Below, one piece after another: positions 1 through 7,095 of a DNA stretch of 8,491 nucleotides (position 1 is its first letter; the number at the start of each line of letters is the position of its first letter). A program made the position numbers and the translations under genes. Location of the stretch: NCBI GenBank assembly GCA_026984385.1, contig JALSSH010000486.1:1-8491 (forward strand). Direction: 5' to 3'. A model generated the notes under the pieces. The model had not been told where the DNA came from, searched no databases, and saw only the letters and a program-made list of their open reading frames with translations. This stretch comes from Ardenticatenia bacterium (GTDB lineage Bacteria > Chloroflexota > Anaerolineae > Aggregatilineales > Aggregatilineaceae).

Positions 1-10
1 GCAGGTGACG

Positions 11-2485
11 ATGAAAAAAACGTTCGCGATACGCAAACTTTTCGCCCGGATCGGGCTATGGGCGTTGCTGGGCGTGTTGACGTTGAGCGCCTGCGGCAGA
101 GGAAACAACTCAGAGCACACCGTCTCTACGGCTGTCACCCCCACCGCCCCCGCTGAGCAAACCGACGCTCCCCGTGAAGCGCTGGTGCTGCCGCTGGCCG
201 ATGTGCGCAGCGCCGCTTACCGTCCGGACGGGCAAGTGTTGGCGCTGGGCAACGGCGCAAAAATTCAGCTCTATGACGCCGCGCTGCAACCGATTCGCAC
301 GCTGGAAGGGCACAGCGCGCCGGTGCATTGGTTGGCGTGGTCGGCGGACGGGACGCGGTTAGCGAGCGCGTCACTGGACGGCACGATACGGCTCTGGGAC
401 GCGGAAAGCGGCCAAACGCTGCACACGCTCAGCGGCCACACCGATTGGGTGCTGAGCGTGGCCTGGTCGCCGGACGGCACGGCCCTGGTCAGCGCCGGCA
501 CAGACGGCACGGTGCGCCTTTGGGACGCGGAAAGCGGCGCACAACGCGCCGTGCTAGGCCTTACGCGCGTGCAAAGCGTGACCGTACACTTTGGCAACGA
601 CGCCATCTTCGGAGCGATCGAAGAAGCGGCCTACGCCCAGGCGGTACTGGACGCACTGGCCGCCGAGCCACTCGCCGAGCTGATCGCCCAATTGCGCACT
701 CAGCCCTACACGGTCACCGCCACCTTTGACGCCCCGGACACCGTACAACAGCTCCTTTTGTTGCACACGCGCCCCTATCGCATCCGCATCGAGGCGGACG
801 ACGGCGACTTGGTCGCCATGTTGGACGCACTGAGCGCGGATGAGCTGTTGGCGTTGGTGCTGGCGCTCAACGACGAGGACGTGCAAACCACCATCGAGCA
901 ATGGAACGAAGCCGAGGCGACGCTCGCGGCCATTTACGCGCGTGAGGACGCGGACTTGGTGCGCGAGGTGCAACGTTTGCGCTACGAGGACGTGGTGTTG
1001 GTGGTAAAGTACGCGGACGGGGAAACCGAGACCGTAGACCCACGCGACGCCAATTTCGTCGCGACCCTGGCCGACCTCACCGACCAAGATGTGGTGCTTT
1101 CCTTCGGCATCGCCGATCAGGACGTGCTCGCGGCTAAGTTGCAAGACGCAGACTTTTTGCAGGCGGTGCAAACGCTGCAAGCCGCTCAAGAAACATTGTT
1201 GGCGATCAGTGCGCGGGAGGATATCGAAACGCTGCGCTTGGTGCGCCAATTGCAAGCGCACGACTACACCTTGACGTTGGAAAGTGGCGACGACACGCTC
1301 GATGCCGAGCTGCGCGCGCTGCCCCAAACCGACGTGATGCAACTGCTGGACTGGCTGCAAAACCAAACGCTGATGGACGCGCTGAAAAAGTTGGCCGAAG
1401 CGGGCTTCGTGGCGAGCGACGTGGCCGATCTGAGCGTGGCCGAGCTGCACGCTGCGCTCGCCCCGCTCCCCCACCGCTTCATTATCCGCACCGACGACGA
1501 GACGCTGAACGCCGAGTTCGCCGCGCTAGAACAAAGCGACGTGCTGCGCGCGCTCAAGCGACTGGACGATCCGGTCTTCCTTTTTCAACTGGACGCCGCC
1601 GAACAAGCCCGCGCCACGCTAGAAGCGTTCCAAGCGCGCCCGGACTTTGACTTCATCCGCGCTTTGCGCACGTTGGAAAGGCCCAAAACCGTTGACGTGG
1701 TCTTCAGCTCTCCCAAAGGGACGCGCGACGTGAAGGTCACCCAGCGGCTCAACCGCGAGGATTACGCGATCACGATGGCCATCGCCGACGAAGCCGCCAT
1801 CGAGGAGCTGAGCGCGCTCAGCGACGCCGAGATCGCTGAGCAGTTCCGCGCGCTGGACGCCCAAACGCTCAGCGCGCGCGTGGCAGAAGGGGTCTACAAG
1901 CTCACGCCCGCGACGGACGAGGCCGACTTGGCGATTTTGCTGGCACACGAAGGGGCAAACTGGAGCGTGCAGCGCGAGAACAACGCGCATGAGGGAAGCG
2001 TAGTGAGCGTGGCTTGGTCACCGGACGGGAAAACCGTCGCCAGCGCGGGCACTGATGCCACCGTGCGCCTGTGGGACGTGGCAAGTGGGCAACTGCTCGC
2101 CACGTTGGAACATAAGGACAGCGTCAACGCGCTGGCCTGGTCAGCGGACGGGACGCTATTGGCCGCCAGCGACTGGGCGAAGCTGATCACGGTCTGGAAT
2201 GTGAGCGCGCCCGCCGAAGCCAACGCGCTCGCCAAGCTCAAGGGAGCAGAAGACCGCGCGGTCGCGTTGGCGTGGTCGGCAGATGGGGCGCTGCTGGCGA
2301 GTTTGGGGCGCGATGGCGTGTTGCGCTTATGGGACGTGGCCGCCGCTAAGCCGGTACTAGAAATCGCCGCACACGTCGCCGAGGGACGTGCGCTGGCCTG
2401 GTCACCGAACGGGGATGCGCTGGTCAGCGCCGGAGCGGACGGCGTGGTGCGGCTCTGGCGCATGGCGGCGCTGCTGGGCGAGTGA
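11..2485 (+). CDS. WD40-repeat lipoprotein with a large insert splitting a seven-bladed propeller
   Basis: Residues are numbered from the ATG at 11. A signal peptide with a basic start (MKK, then RK and R) and a hydrophobic core ends in the lipobox LSAC at 25-28, so the protein should be lipidated on Cys28 and anchored outside the cytoplasmic membrane. A Pro/Thr/Ala-rich linker follows. WD40 blades are visible at about 56-91 (degenerate), 98-132 and 140-175, then 657-690, 699-732, 744-776 and 786-818, with the usual WSxDG and RLWD motifs. Three plus four blades make the canonical seven. Between them, residues ~178-655 form an acidic, Ala/Leu-rich insert of alternating strand-like and helical segments that I do not recognise. 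The propeller probably binds a protein partner; the function is unknown. An in-frame GTG at 5 is an alternative start; ATG 11 is preferred because it begins a standard signal peptide. AGGTG at 3-7 is close for a ribosome site. Confidence 0.85.
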   Translation: MKKTFAIRKLFARIGLWALLGVLTLSACGRGNNSEHTVSTAVTPTAPAEQTDAPREALVLPLADVRSAAYRPDGQVLALGNGAKIQLYDAALQPIRTLEGHSAPVHWLAWSADGTRLASASLDGTIRLWDAESGQTLHTLSGHTDWVLSVAWSPDGTALVSAGTDGTVRLWDAESGAQRAVLGLTRVQSVTVHFGNDAIFGAIEEAAYAQAVLDALAAEPLAELIAQLRTQPYTVTATFDAPDTVQQLLLLHTRPYRIRIEADDGDLVAMLDALSADELLALVLALNDEDVQTTIEQWNEAEATLAAIYAREDADLVREVQRLRYEDVVLVVKYADGETETVDPRDANFVATLADLTDQDVVLSFGIADQDVLAAKLQDADFLQAVQTLQAAQETLLAISAREDIETLRLVRQLQAHDYTLTLESGDDTLDAELRALPQTDVMQLLDWLQNQTLMDALKKLAEAGFVASDVADLSVAELHAALAPLPHRFIIRTDDETLNAEFAALEQSDVLRALKRLDDPVFLFQLDAAEQARATLEAFQARPDFDFIRALRTLERPKTVDVVFSSPKGTRDVKVTQRLNREDYAITMAIADEAAIEELSALSDAEIAEQFRALDAQTLSARVAEGVYKLTPATDEADLAILLAHEGANWSVQRENNAHEGSVVSVAWSPDGKTVASAGTDATVRLWDVASGQLLATLEHKDSVNALAWSADGTLLAASDWAKLITVWNVSAPAEANALAKLKGAEDRAVALAWSADGALLASLGRDGVLRLWDVAAAKPVLEIAAHVAEGRALAWSPNGDALVSAGADGVVRLWRMAALLGE
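542..1975 (+). other. Unrecognised ~478-residue repeat domain inserted in the WD40 propeller
   Basis: This coding segment (residues ~178-655 of the lipoprotein) contains no WD40 signature. It alternates short beta-like stretches (for example YTVTATF, YRIRIEA, VVLVVKY, YTLTLES, RFIIRT, VDVVFSS, YAITMAI) with Ala/Leu/Glu/Asp-rich amphipathic helices. A helix motif of the form TLxA(I/F)xARxD, followed by (L/V/I)Rx(V/L) and xL, recurs at residues 304, 395 and 536. A weaker match lies at about 211, giving spacings of about 93, 91 and 141 residues. This suggests an array that grew by duplication, with one unit enlarged or degenerated. I cannot assign a family. Confidence 0.6.
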
Positions 2486-2489
2486 GCTT

Positions 2490-2543
2490 GCGGGGGCATT
2501 CGCCCCCGTGCCCCCAGCAGGGGGCAACCGCCCCCTGCACCCC
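2490..2543 (-). repeat. Palindromic repeat, twin-hairpin module (intergenic copy)
   Basis: Two adjacent GC hairpins begin four bases after the WD40 gene stop. The first has 7-bp arms (CGGGGGC 2491-2497, GCCCCCG 2502-2508) and a 4-base loop. The second has 9-bp arms (GCAGGGGGC 2517-2525, GCCCCCTGC 2530-2538) and a 4-base loop, followed by ACCCC. The whole module matches the reverse complement of 5289-5340, inside the O-antigen-ligase gene, at about 85% by eye, with most differences in the loops. No T-run follows, so it is not a classical intrinsic terminator, although the stems could still slow polymerase or protect the 3' end of the upstream mRNA. The strand is arbitrary and set opposite to the 5289-5340 copy. 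Confidence 0.75.
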
Positions 2544-2742
2544 CCGCGAGCCGCGCTACCGCGCGCCTCGCGGCGTTGGCGCTCGCTGGTCGCCAAGCGT
2601 GTGCGCTCATCGCGCGCAGGGGCGCGCCGCCCGTGCGCCTGCGGCGCACCACGCGCGGCGGATGCCGCGCGTCAGCCGCGCTCTGCGCGGCTAGGCGGCG
2701 CGCCCCACGACGGCGGACGCTTCCCCGCAGCGAGCAGCCCCC
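2544..2742. repeat. Cluster of short GC-rich hairpins, non-coding
   Basis: This stretch holds a series of small perfect inverted repeats. They are CCGCGAG 2544-2550 with CTCGCGG 2567-2573; GCGCGC 2612-2617 with 2622-2627; GTGCGCC 2633-2639 with GGCGCAC 2643-2649; ACGCGCGGC 2651-2659 with GCCGCGCGT 2664-2672; and AGCCGCGC 2674-2681 with GCGCGGCT 2685-2692. Loops are mostly 3-4 bases except in the first. Open frames cross it, but their translations are low-complexity Arg/Ala/Pro and look like no protein, so I read it as the body of the palindromic element rather than a gene. GC bias alone produces some short palindromes, so only the 7-9 bp examples are weighty. Confidence 0.55.
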
Positions 2743-2743
2743 G

Positions 2744-2761
2744 ACCGCCCCCTGCACCCCC
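2744..2761. repeat. Truncated second copy of the repeat edge
   Basis: Eighteen bases here repeat 2527-2544 exactly (the right arm of the second hairpin plus the following C-run), and similarity extends weakly leftwards to AGCAG at about 2733. The left arm has diverged, so the hairpin is lost. With the full module at 2490-2543 this makes a direct repeat bracketing the hairpin cluster, as expected from a degenerated tandem insertion. Confidence 0.55.
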
Positions 2762-2763
2762 GC

Positions 2764-2793
2764 TTGCCTCAGCACGCGATCCTGTGGTGTAAT
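2764..2793 (+). promoter_or_regulatory. Candidate sigma70-type promoter for the macro-domain gene
   Basis: TTGCCT at 2764-2769 and TGTAAT at 2788-2793 are separated by 18 bases. The -10 element is preceded by TGTGG, the same five bases that precede the -10 of the next promoter. Transcription would begin near 2800, upstream of the GGAGG ribosome site but downstream of the in-frame ATG at 2792, which supports the start at 2825. Confidence 0.4.
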
Positions 2794-2814
2794 GCAGGAA
2801 ACGTTAGTGAACGC

Positions 2815-2819
2815 GGAGG
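2815..2819 (+). promoter_or_regulatory. Shine-Dalgarno site fixing the macro-domain start
   Basis: GGAGG lies five bases before the ATG at 2825. The in-frame upstream ATGs at 2576 and 2792 lack a comparable site, and the codons between 2576 and 2792 run through the hairpin cluster. Confidence 0.7.
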
Positions 2820-2824
2820 CAGCT

Positions 2825-3370
2825 ATGAAAACGGTCCTCAACGGCATCACAGTTGAGCTGGTGCAGGGCGACATCACCGATCTGGACGTGGACGCTATCG
2901 TCAACGCGGCTAACTCACAATTGATCCTCGGCGCGGGCGTGGCCGGCGCGATCCGCCGCAAAGGTGGCCCCTCGATCCAAGAAGAGTGCCTGGCTATCGG
3001 GCATTGCGACGTGGGCGACGCGGTGATCACCGGCGGCGGCGACCTCCAGGCCCGTCACGTCATCCACGCGGTCGGGCCGCGTATGGGCGAAGGGAGCGAG
3101 GCGGGCAAGCTCGCCAACGCCGTGCGCGCCAGCTTGCACCTGGCCGAAACGCACGGTTTGCACTCCATCGCCTTCCCAGCCATTTCCACCGGTGTTTTTG
3201 GCTACCCGCTGGAAAGTTGCGCCGATGTGATGCTGCGCGTCATCTTTGATTACACGTTCGAGGACCTGGAAAATCTGCAACACGTCATCATCTGTTTATA
3301 CGACGCGCACGCCTTCGACGTTTTCACGGCGGAATTCCAACGCAAACTCGCCGACTTGCAAGACGAGTGA
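2825..3370 (+). CDS. Macro-domain protein (ADP-ribose binding, possible ADP-ribosyl hydrolase)
   Basis: This 181-residue protein is essentially one macro domain. It shows the order expected of the family: VQGDIT with Asp16 for the adenine, VNAAN at 26-30, the Gly-rich GAGVAGAI loop at 36-43, a GDAVITGGG strand at 64-72, HVIHAVGP at 78-85, and the phosphate loop ISTGVFGYP at 120-128. Macro domains bind ADP-ribose and related nucleotides, and many remove ADP-ribose from proteins or hydrolyse O-acetyl-ADP-ribose. The loop and the C-terminal strand (VIICLYD) look closer to the archaeal Af1521 type than to E. coli YmdB, judged from memory. There is no signal peptide or membrane segment, so it should be cytoplasmic. 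It has its own likely promoter and a 120-bp gap to the next gene, so it is probably not part of the glycan operon. The substrate is not evident. Confidence 0.92.
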   Translation: MKTVLNGITVELVQGDITDLDVDAIVNAANSQLILGAGVAGAIRRKGGPSIQEECLAIGHCDVGDAVITGGGDLQARHVIHAVGPRMGEGSEAGKLANAVRASLHLAETHGLHSIAFPAISTGVFGYPLESCADVMLRVIFDYTFEDLENLQHVIICLYDAHAFDVFTAEFQRKLADLQDE

Positions 3371-3413
3371 GCCTAGAGACGCCGTCGCGCTCATTTTTCA
3401 GCAAAATTTAGGC

Positions 3414-3441
3414 TTGGCGGGCAACGCGCTTGTGGTACACT
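3414..3441 (+). promoter_or_regulatory. Candidate extended -10 promoter for the glycan operon
   Basis: TTGGCG at 3414-3419 and TACACT at 3436-3441 are 16 bases apart, with an extended -10 TG at 3433-3434. It sits in the only sizeable gap before the five-gene run and would give a leader of about 40 bases containing the purine-rich AAGGGTGG at 3477-3484 ahead of the ATG at 3491. The AT-rich stretch at 3391-3411 upstream could act as an UP-like element. Confidence 0.5.
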
Positions 3442-3490
3442 TTGCCCGCTTGGTTCGGTTTTCGTCTGGCATTGGGAAGGGTGGTCACTG

Positions 3491-4425
<935 letters not shown>

Positions 4426-4429
<4 letters not shown>

Positions 4430-6060
4430 CGGCGCATCTTGCGCGCCCACGCTCTGACGGGCGCGCCTGGCTCTGGGCGCTGCTGGCGCTCCTGATCGGT
4501 CTGGCGGCGGGGGCTGCGCCTCTGCCGCTTGTGCTGTTCGGGTTGGGCGGAGCGGCTTTCGCAGTGTTGACGCTGGTCGAGCCGAGCTTGGCTCTGGTTG
4601 CCATGTTGGCCGTTGCCCCGCTCAAAACGCTGATCGCCACCGAAGCGCCGCTCGCGCTGCCCGCCGACCCGGGCCAATGGACGCTGGCGTGGGCGCTGGG
4701 CGCGTGGCTGCTCTGGCGCGTTAGCACCGCCAAGCACCGTCCCCTGCCCCGCACCGCGCTTTACGCCCCGCTGCTGTTGATCATGGCCGGCTTTGCGCCC
4801 TCGCTTTGGAACGCCCAAGACGCGGGCGCTTGGCTTTCGGAAATGCTCAAGTGGGCGGAAATGCTGCTGTTGATCGCGCTGGTAGTGGACTTGGGGCGCA
4901 CGCGCTGGGAGTGGATCGCGTTCGGAGCAGTCTTTGCCGGCACGCTCCAAGCGCTGCTCGGCCTGTACGAGTTTTACGGCGGCTCGGGCGCGCCGCACTT
5001 GTGGATCGCGGACTTTCAACATTTCCGCGCCTTCGGCACGTTCGGCCAGCCCAACCCGTTTAGCGCCTTCATGGGCCTAACCTTGCCGCTGGCGCTTGGC
5101 TTAGCTTGGGGCTATGCGGGGCGGGCGTGTGGTGGGGCGCTGCCCCACACCCCGCGCGCTTTTTTTGGGAAAAAAAGCGCGGCAAAAAAACTGAAGCGCG
5201 CGGCGGAAATGCGCACCGTCGACAAGCACTTGCCGCGAACAAACCTTCCCAGCTTCCGTGTCTCACGGCGCGTGCCGCGCCGTGAGACGGGGTGCAGGGG
5301 CGGATCGCCCCTGCTGGGGGCGCGGGGGCAAAGCCCCCGTGTCCTGGCCGCGTGGTATGCGCTGAGCGCCGCGTTGCTGCTGGGCGGATTGGTTGCTTCT
5401 TGGGGACGCGGCGCGTGGCTGGGCTTTGCGGCAGCCGCCGCCGTGATGCTCGCCAACCTGCCGCGCCGACGCGCGCTCGGCGTGTTGAGCGCCGCAGCGC
5501 TTGGCGCGCTGATGCTGGGGTTGTGGGGCGCGGGCTTGTTGCCGATGGGCGTGCAAGCGCGTTTGCAAAGCGCCCTGGATGACTTCAGCGGCTTTCACGA
5601 TATGCGCGCCGCGCCGGTCAACGACGAGAACTTCGCCATCGTGGAGCGGCTGGCGCACTGGCAAGCCGCGCTCAACATGGCCGACGCGCGCCCCTGGCTC
5701 GGCGTTGGGCTGGGCAACTACGAGGCCGCCTATCCGCGCTACGGGCTGCCGAGCTGGCCCCGTCCGCTGGGGCACGCGCACAACGACTACCTCAACACGC
5801 TGGCGGAAACCGGCTTGTTGGGGCTGAGCGCGTATCTGTTCGGCTGGGCGCTGATTTTCGGCTGGACATTGCGCGCACTCCGCGCCCGCGATCCGCTCTG
5901 GCGCGGGTTGGCGTTGGGCTTGCTGGGCGTGTGGACGCACTTGGCCGTCCACAGCCTGGTGGACAAGCTCTACGTCAACAATTTGTTTTTGTATCTGGGC
6001 GTCACACTAGGACTGCTGGCTTTGGCACGGCAGCATATCGCAACAGGTGAAAACCGATGA
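4426..6060 (+). CDS. O-antigen ligase / polymerase-like membrane protein (Wzy_C type) with in-frame repeat insertion
   Basis: This 544-residue protein has about eleven predicted hydrophobic segments. The family signature is clear: [12 protein letters not shown] at 201-212, SWGRGAWLG at 325-333, [15 protein letters not shown] at 423-437, and [19 protein letters not shown] at 449-467. The last contains the His of the Wzy_C/WaaL catalytic loop. Such enzymes join a lipid-linked glycan to an acceptor, or polymerise repeat units, on the outer face of the cytoplasmic membrane. Residues ~235-305 are not family-like: they are strongly basic and are encoded by a palindromic element between two membrane segments. 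The GTG start lies in the GTGA overlap with the upstream gene and has GGGAG at 4413-4417; the stop overlaps the next ATG (ATGA). Whether it is a ligase, polymerase or protein O-glycosyltransferase cannot be decided from sequence. The enzyme may be impaired if the insert is not tolerated. Confidence 0.85.
5131..5340 (+). repeat. Palindromic repeat element inserted in frame in the O-antigen-ligase gene
   Basis: Five perfect hairpins with 3-base loops lie in about 210 bp. They are GTGGGGC 5132-5138 with GCCCCAC 5142-5148; 12-bp arms 5155-5166 and 5170-5181 (CGCGC plus T7, GGG loop, A7 plus GCGCG); 13-bp arms 5260-5272 and 5276-5288; 9-bp arms 5294-5302 and 5306-5314; and 7-bp arms 5323-5329 and 5333-5339. 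The last two match the intergenic module at 2490-2543 in inverse orientation. The two ends point at each other (hairpin followed by ACCCC on the left, GGGGT followed by hairpin on the right), giving a MITE-like layout. No transposase is encoded. The frame stays open throughout, adding the basic segment from about residue 235 to 305. The exact borders are uncertain. Confidence 0.75.
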
Positions 6061-6683
6061 CCGACACAGTCACTCCCAACTCTCCTGACCTGGCCGCCGA
6101 AGCGACAACCGCGCGCGGTTTGCTTTTTTGGCTCACTTATCCCTTTGCCTGGTGGAACGCCACCATCTTACGCATCGCGGGGCGCGTGGGCGGCAAAAAA
6201 GCGAAGGAAGTGGAGCGCTTCCTCAAGTTTGCCACCGTCGGCATCATCGGCGCGGTGATAGACTTCGGCGTGCTGAATGTGCTCCAAGCCACCGTGCTCC
6301 GCCCCACCGAGCCAAACGTCGGGCTGAAAGTGGCATTGGCAACCGGCACGGCTTTTGTCTCCGCTGTTTCCAGCAATTTTGTTTGGAATCGCTATTGGAC
6401 CTATCCGGACTCACGCTCGCGCCCCATTCATCAGCAATGGGTGCAATTCTTCTTGGTCAGCCTGGCGGGCCTGACCTTCCGCCTGATCTGGGTGCGCACG
6501 CTCTACTCCCCACTCGGCAACTTCGGCGTGGGCGCGCTCCAACAACTGGGGCTGGTGAGCGCGGTTTCCGCCACCACCACCAAGCGCGTCGGCACGAACA
6601 TCGCCCAATTTTTCGCCGTGTGGATCGTGATGGTCTGGAACTTTTTTGTCAATCGTTATTGGACGTATAATGATGTTGAATGA
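6057..6683 (+). CDS. GtrA-like membrane protein, extended form
   Basis: This is a 208-residue protein with four core membrane segments at about 56-80, 89-110, 126-148 and 178-199. RFLKFATVGIIGAVIDF marks the start of the GtrA domain. The pair NFVWNRYWTY (107-116) and NFFVNRYWTY (195-204), after the second and fourth segments, is the family hallmark and shows its internal duplication. GtrA proteins are thought to help translocate or position undecaprenyl-linked sugars across the cytoplasmic membrane. The protein is longer than the usual ~130-150 residues: it has a ~50-residue N-terminal extension with an aromatic hydrophobic patch (21-40) and a longer stretch between segments 3 and 4. The ATG overlaps the ligase stop by four bases and has AGGTGA at 6045-6050, so it is co-translated with the ligase and probably serves the same glycan. 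Confidence 0.88.
   Translation: MTDTVTPNSPDLAAEATTARGLLFWLTYPFAWWNATILRIAGRVGGKKAKEVERFLKFATVGIIGAVIDFGVLNVLQATVLRPTEPNVGLKVALATGTAFVSAVSSNFVWNRYWTYPDSRSRPIHQQWVQFFLVSLAGLTFRLIWVRTLYSPLGNFGVGALQQLGLVSAVSATTTKRVGTNIAQFFAVWIVMVWNFFVNRYWTYNDVE
6644..6671 (+). promoter_or_regulatory. Possible internal promoter before the response regulator
   Basis: A perfect TATAAT lies at 6666-6671 in the last codons of the GtrA-like gene. A weak TTTTGT at 6644-6649 is 16 bases upstream, and TTGTCA at 6646-6651 is too close at 14. Transcription would start near 6678, just before GAGGTGG at 6693-6699 and the ATG at 6704. The -10 is convincing; the -35 is poor. Confidence 0.3.
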
Positions 6684-6703
6684 TGGTGGTGTGAGGTGGT
6701 GGA

Positions 6704-7084
6704 ATGAGTGCGCGGATATTGATCATAGACGACGATCCGTTGATGTGCGACCTGCTCCAAATGGCGTTGCGTCGTGAGGGGTACGACGCGGACACGGTCT
6801 ATTCCGGCGTTGAGGCGCTGGACTATTTGACCGAACATGGAGCGGTTGACCTGATCCTGCTCGATATTATGATGGCGGACCTGGACGGCTTCGACGTGTT
6901 GGAACGGCTGAAGGCTGAGGAGCGCTGGCGCGATATTCCGGTCGTCATCCTCACCGCGCGCACCGACGCGCCCAGCCGTCAGCAGGGCATGGCAGGCGGC
7001 GCTGTGCGCTATCTGACCAAGCCGATCATGCCGGAGGCGCTGGCCGAACACGTGCGCGCCGCCCTCGCCCAACATCACACCTAA
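6704..7084 (+). CDS. Single-domain response regulator (CheY/Spo0F-like receiver)
   Basis: These 126 residues are a complete receiver domain with nothing after it. The acidic pocket is Asp9-Asp10-Asp11, the phosphoacceptor is Asp54 in LILLDIMM, the conserved Thr84 lies in ILTA, and Lys106 lies in LTKP. It should be phosphorylated by a histidine kinase or phosphotransfer protein and act by protein contact, since it has no DNA-binding or enzymatic output. No kinase is present in the window. It starts 20 bases after the GtrA-like gene with GAGGTGG at 6693-6699 and ends 11 bases before the glycosyltransferase, so it is at least partly co-transcribed with them. It could regulate glycan assembly, or its gene could simply have been placed there; the sequence does not decide. 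Confidence 0.93.
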   Translation: MSARILIIDDDPLMCDLLQMALRREGYDADTVYSGVEALDYLTEHGAVDLILLDIMMADLDGFDVLERLKAEERWRDIPVVILTARTDAPSRQQGMAGGAVRYLTKPIMPEALAEHVRAALAQHHT

Positions 7085-7095
7085 GCCGAGGCACG

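Noticed and set aside
2490..2763. CRISPR array or structured RNA gene
   Set aside because: There are no regularly spaced identical repeats with unique spacers, and no tRNA- or rRNA-like features. The hairpins are independent and short.
2576..2824. N-terminal extension of the macro-domain frame back to an ATG at 2576
   Set aside because: It runs through the hairpin cluster, translates to low-complexity Arg/Ala/Pro sequence, and the GGAGG at 2815-2819 points to the ATG at 2825.
1894..3030. Long minus-strand open frame (378 codons) across the WD40 and macro-domain genes
   Set aside because: It is antisense to two well-supported genes and has no recognisable domain. Its open state follows from high GC and codon bias on the + strand.
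5132..5166. GC hairpin followed by T7 as an intrinsic terminator inside the ligase gene
   Set aside because: The T-run starts 11 bases after the stem and is itself one arm of the next hairpin, so the geometry does not fit a normal terminator, and an intact reading frame continues.
5184..5190. Slippery heptamer A AAA AAA in the correct frame, suggesting programmed -1 frameshifting
   Set aside because: The next strong hairpin is about 70 bases away, too far to stimulate slippage, and the -1 frame ends near 5282 without adding a recognisable product.
5126..5342. CGTGT at 5126-5130 and 5338-5342 as a target-site duplication of the inserted element
   Set aside because: Insertion plus one duplicate would be 212 bases, which is not a multiple of three, although the frame is kept. 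Five bases can match by chance, and the right copy overlaps the terminal hairpin.
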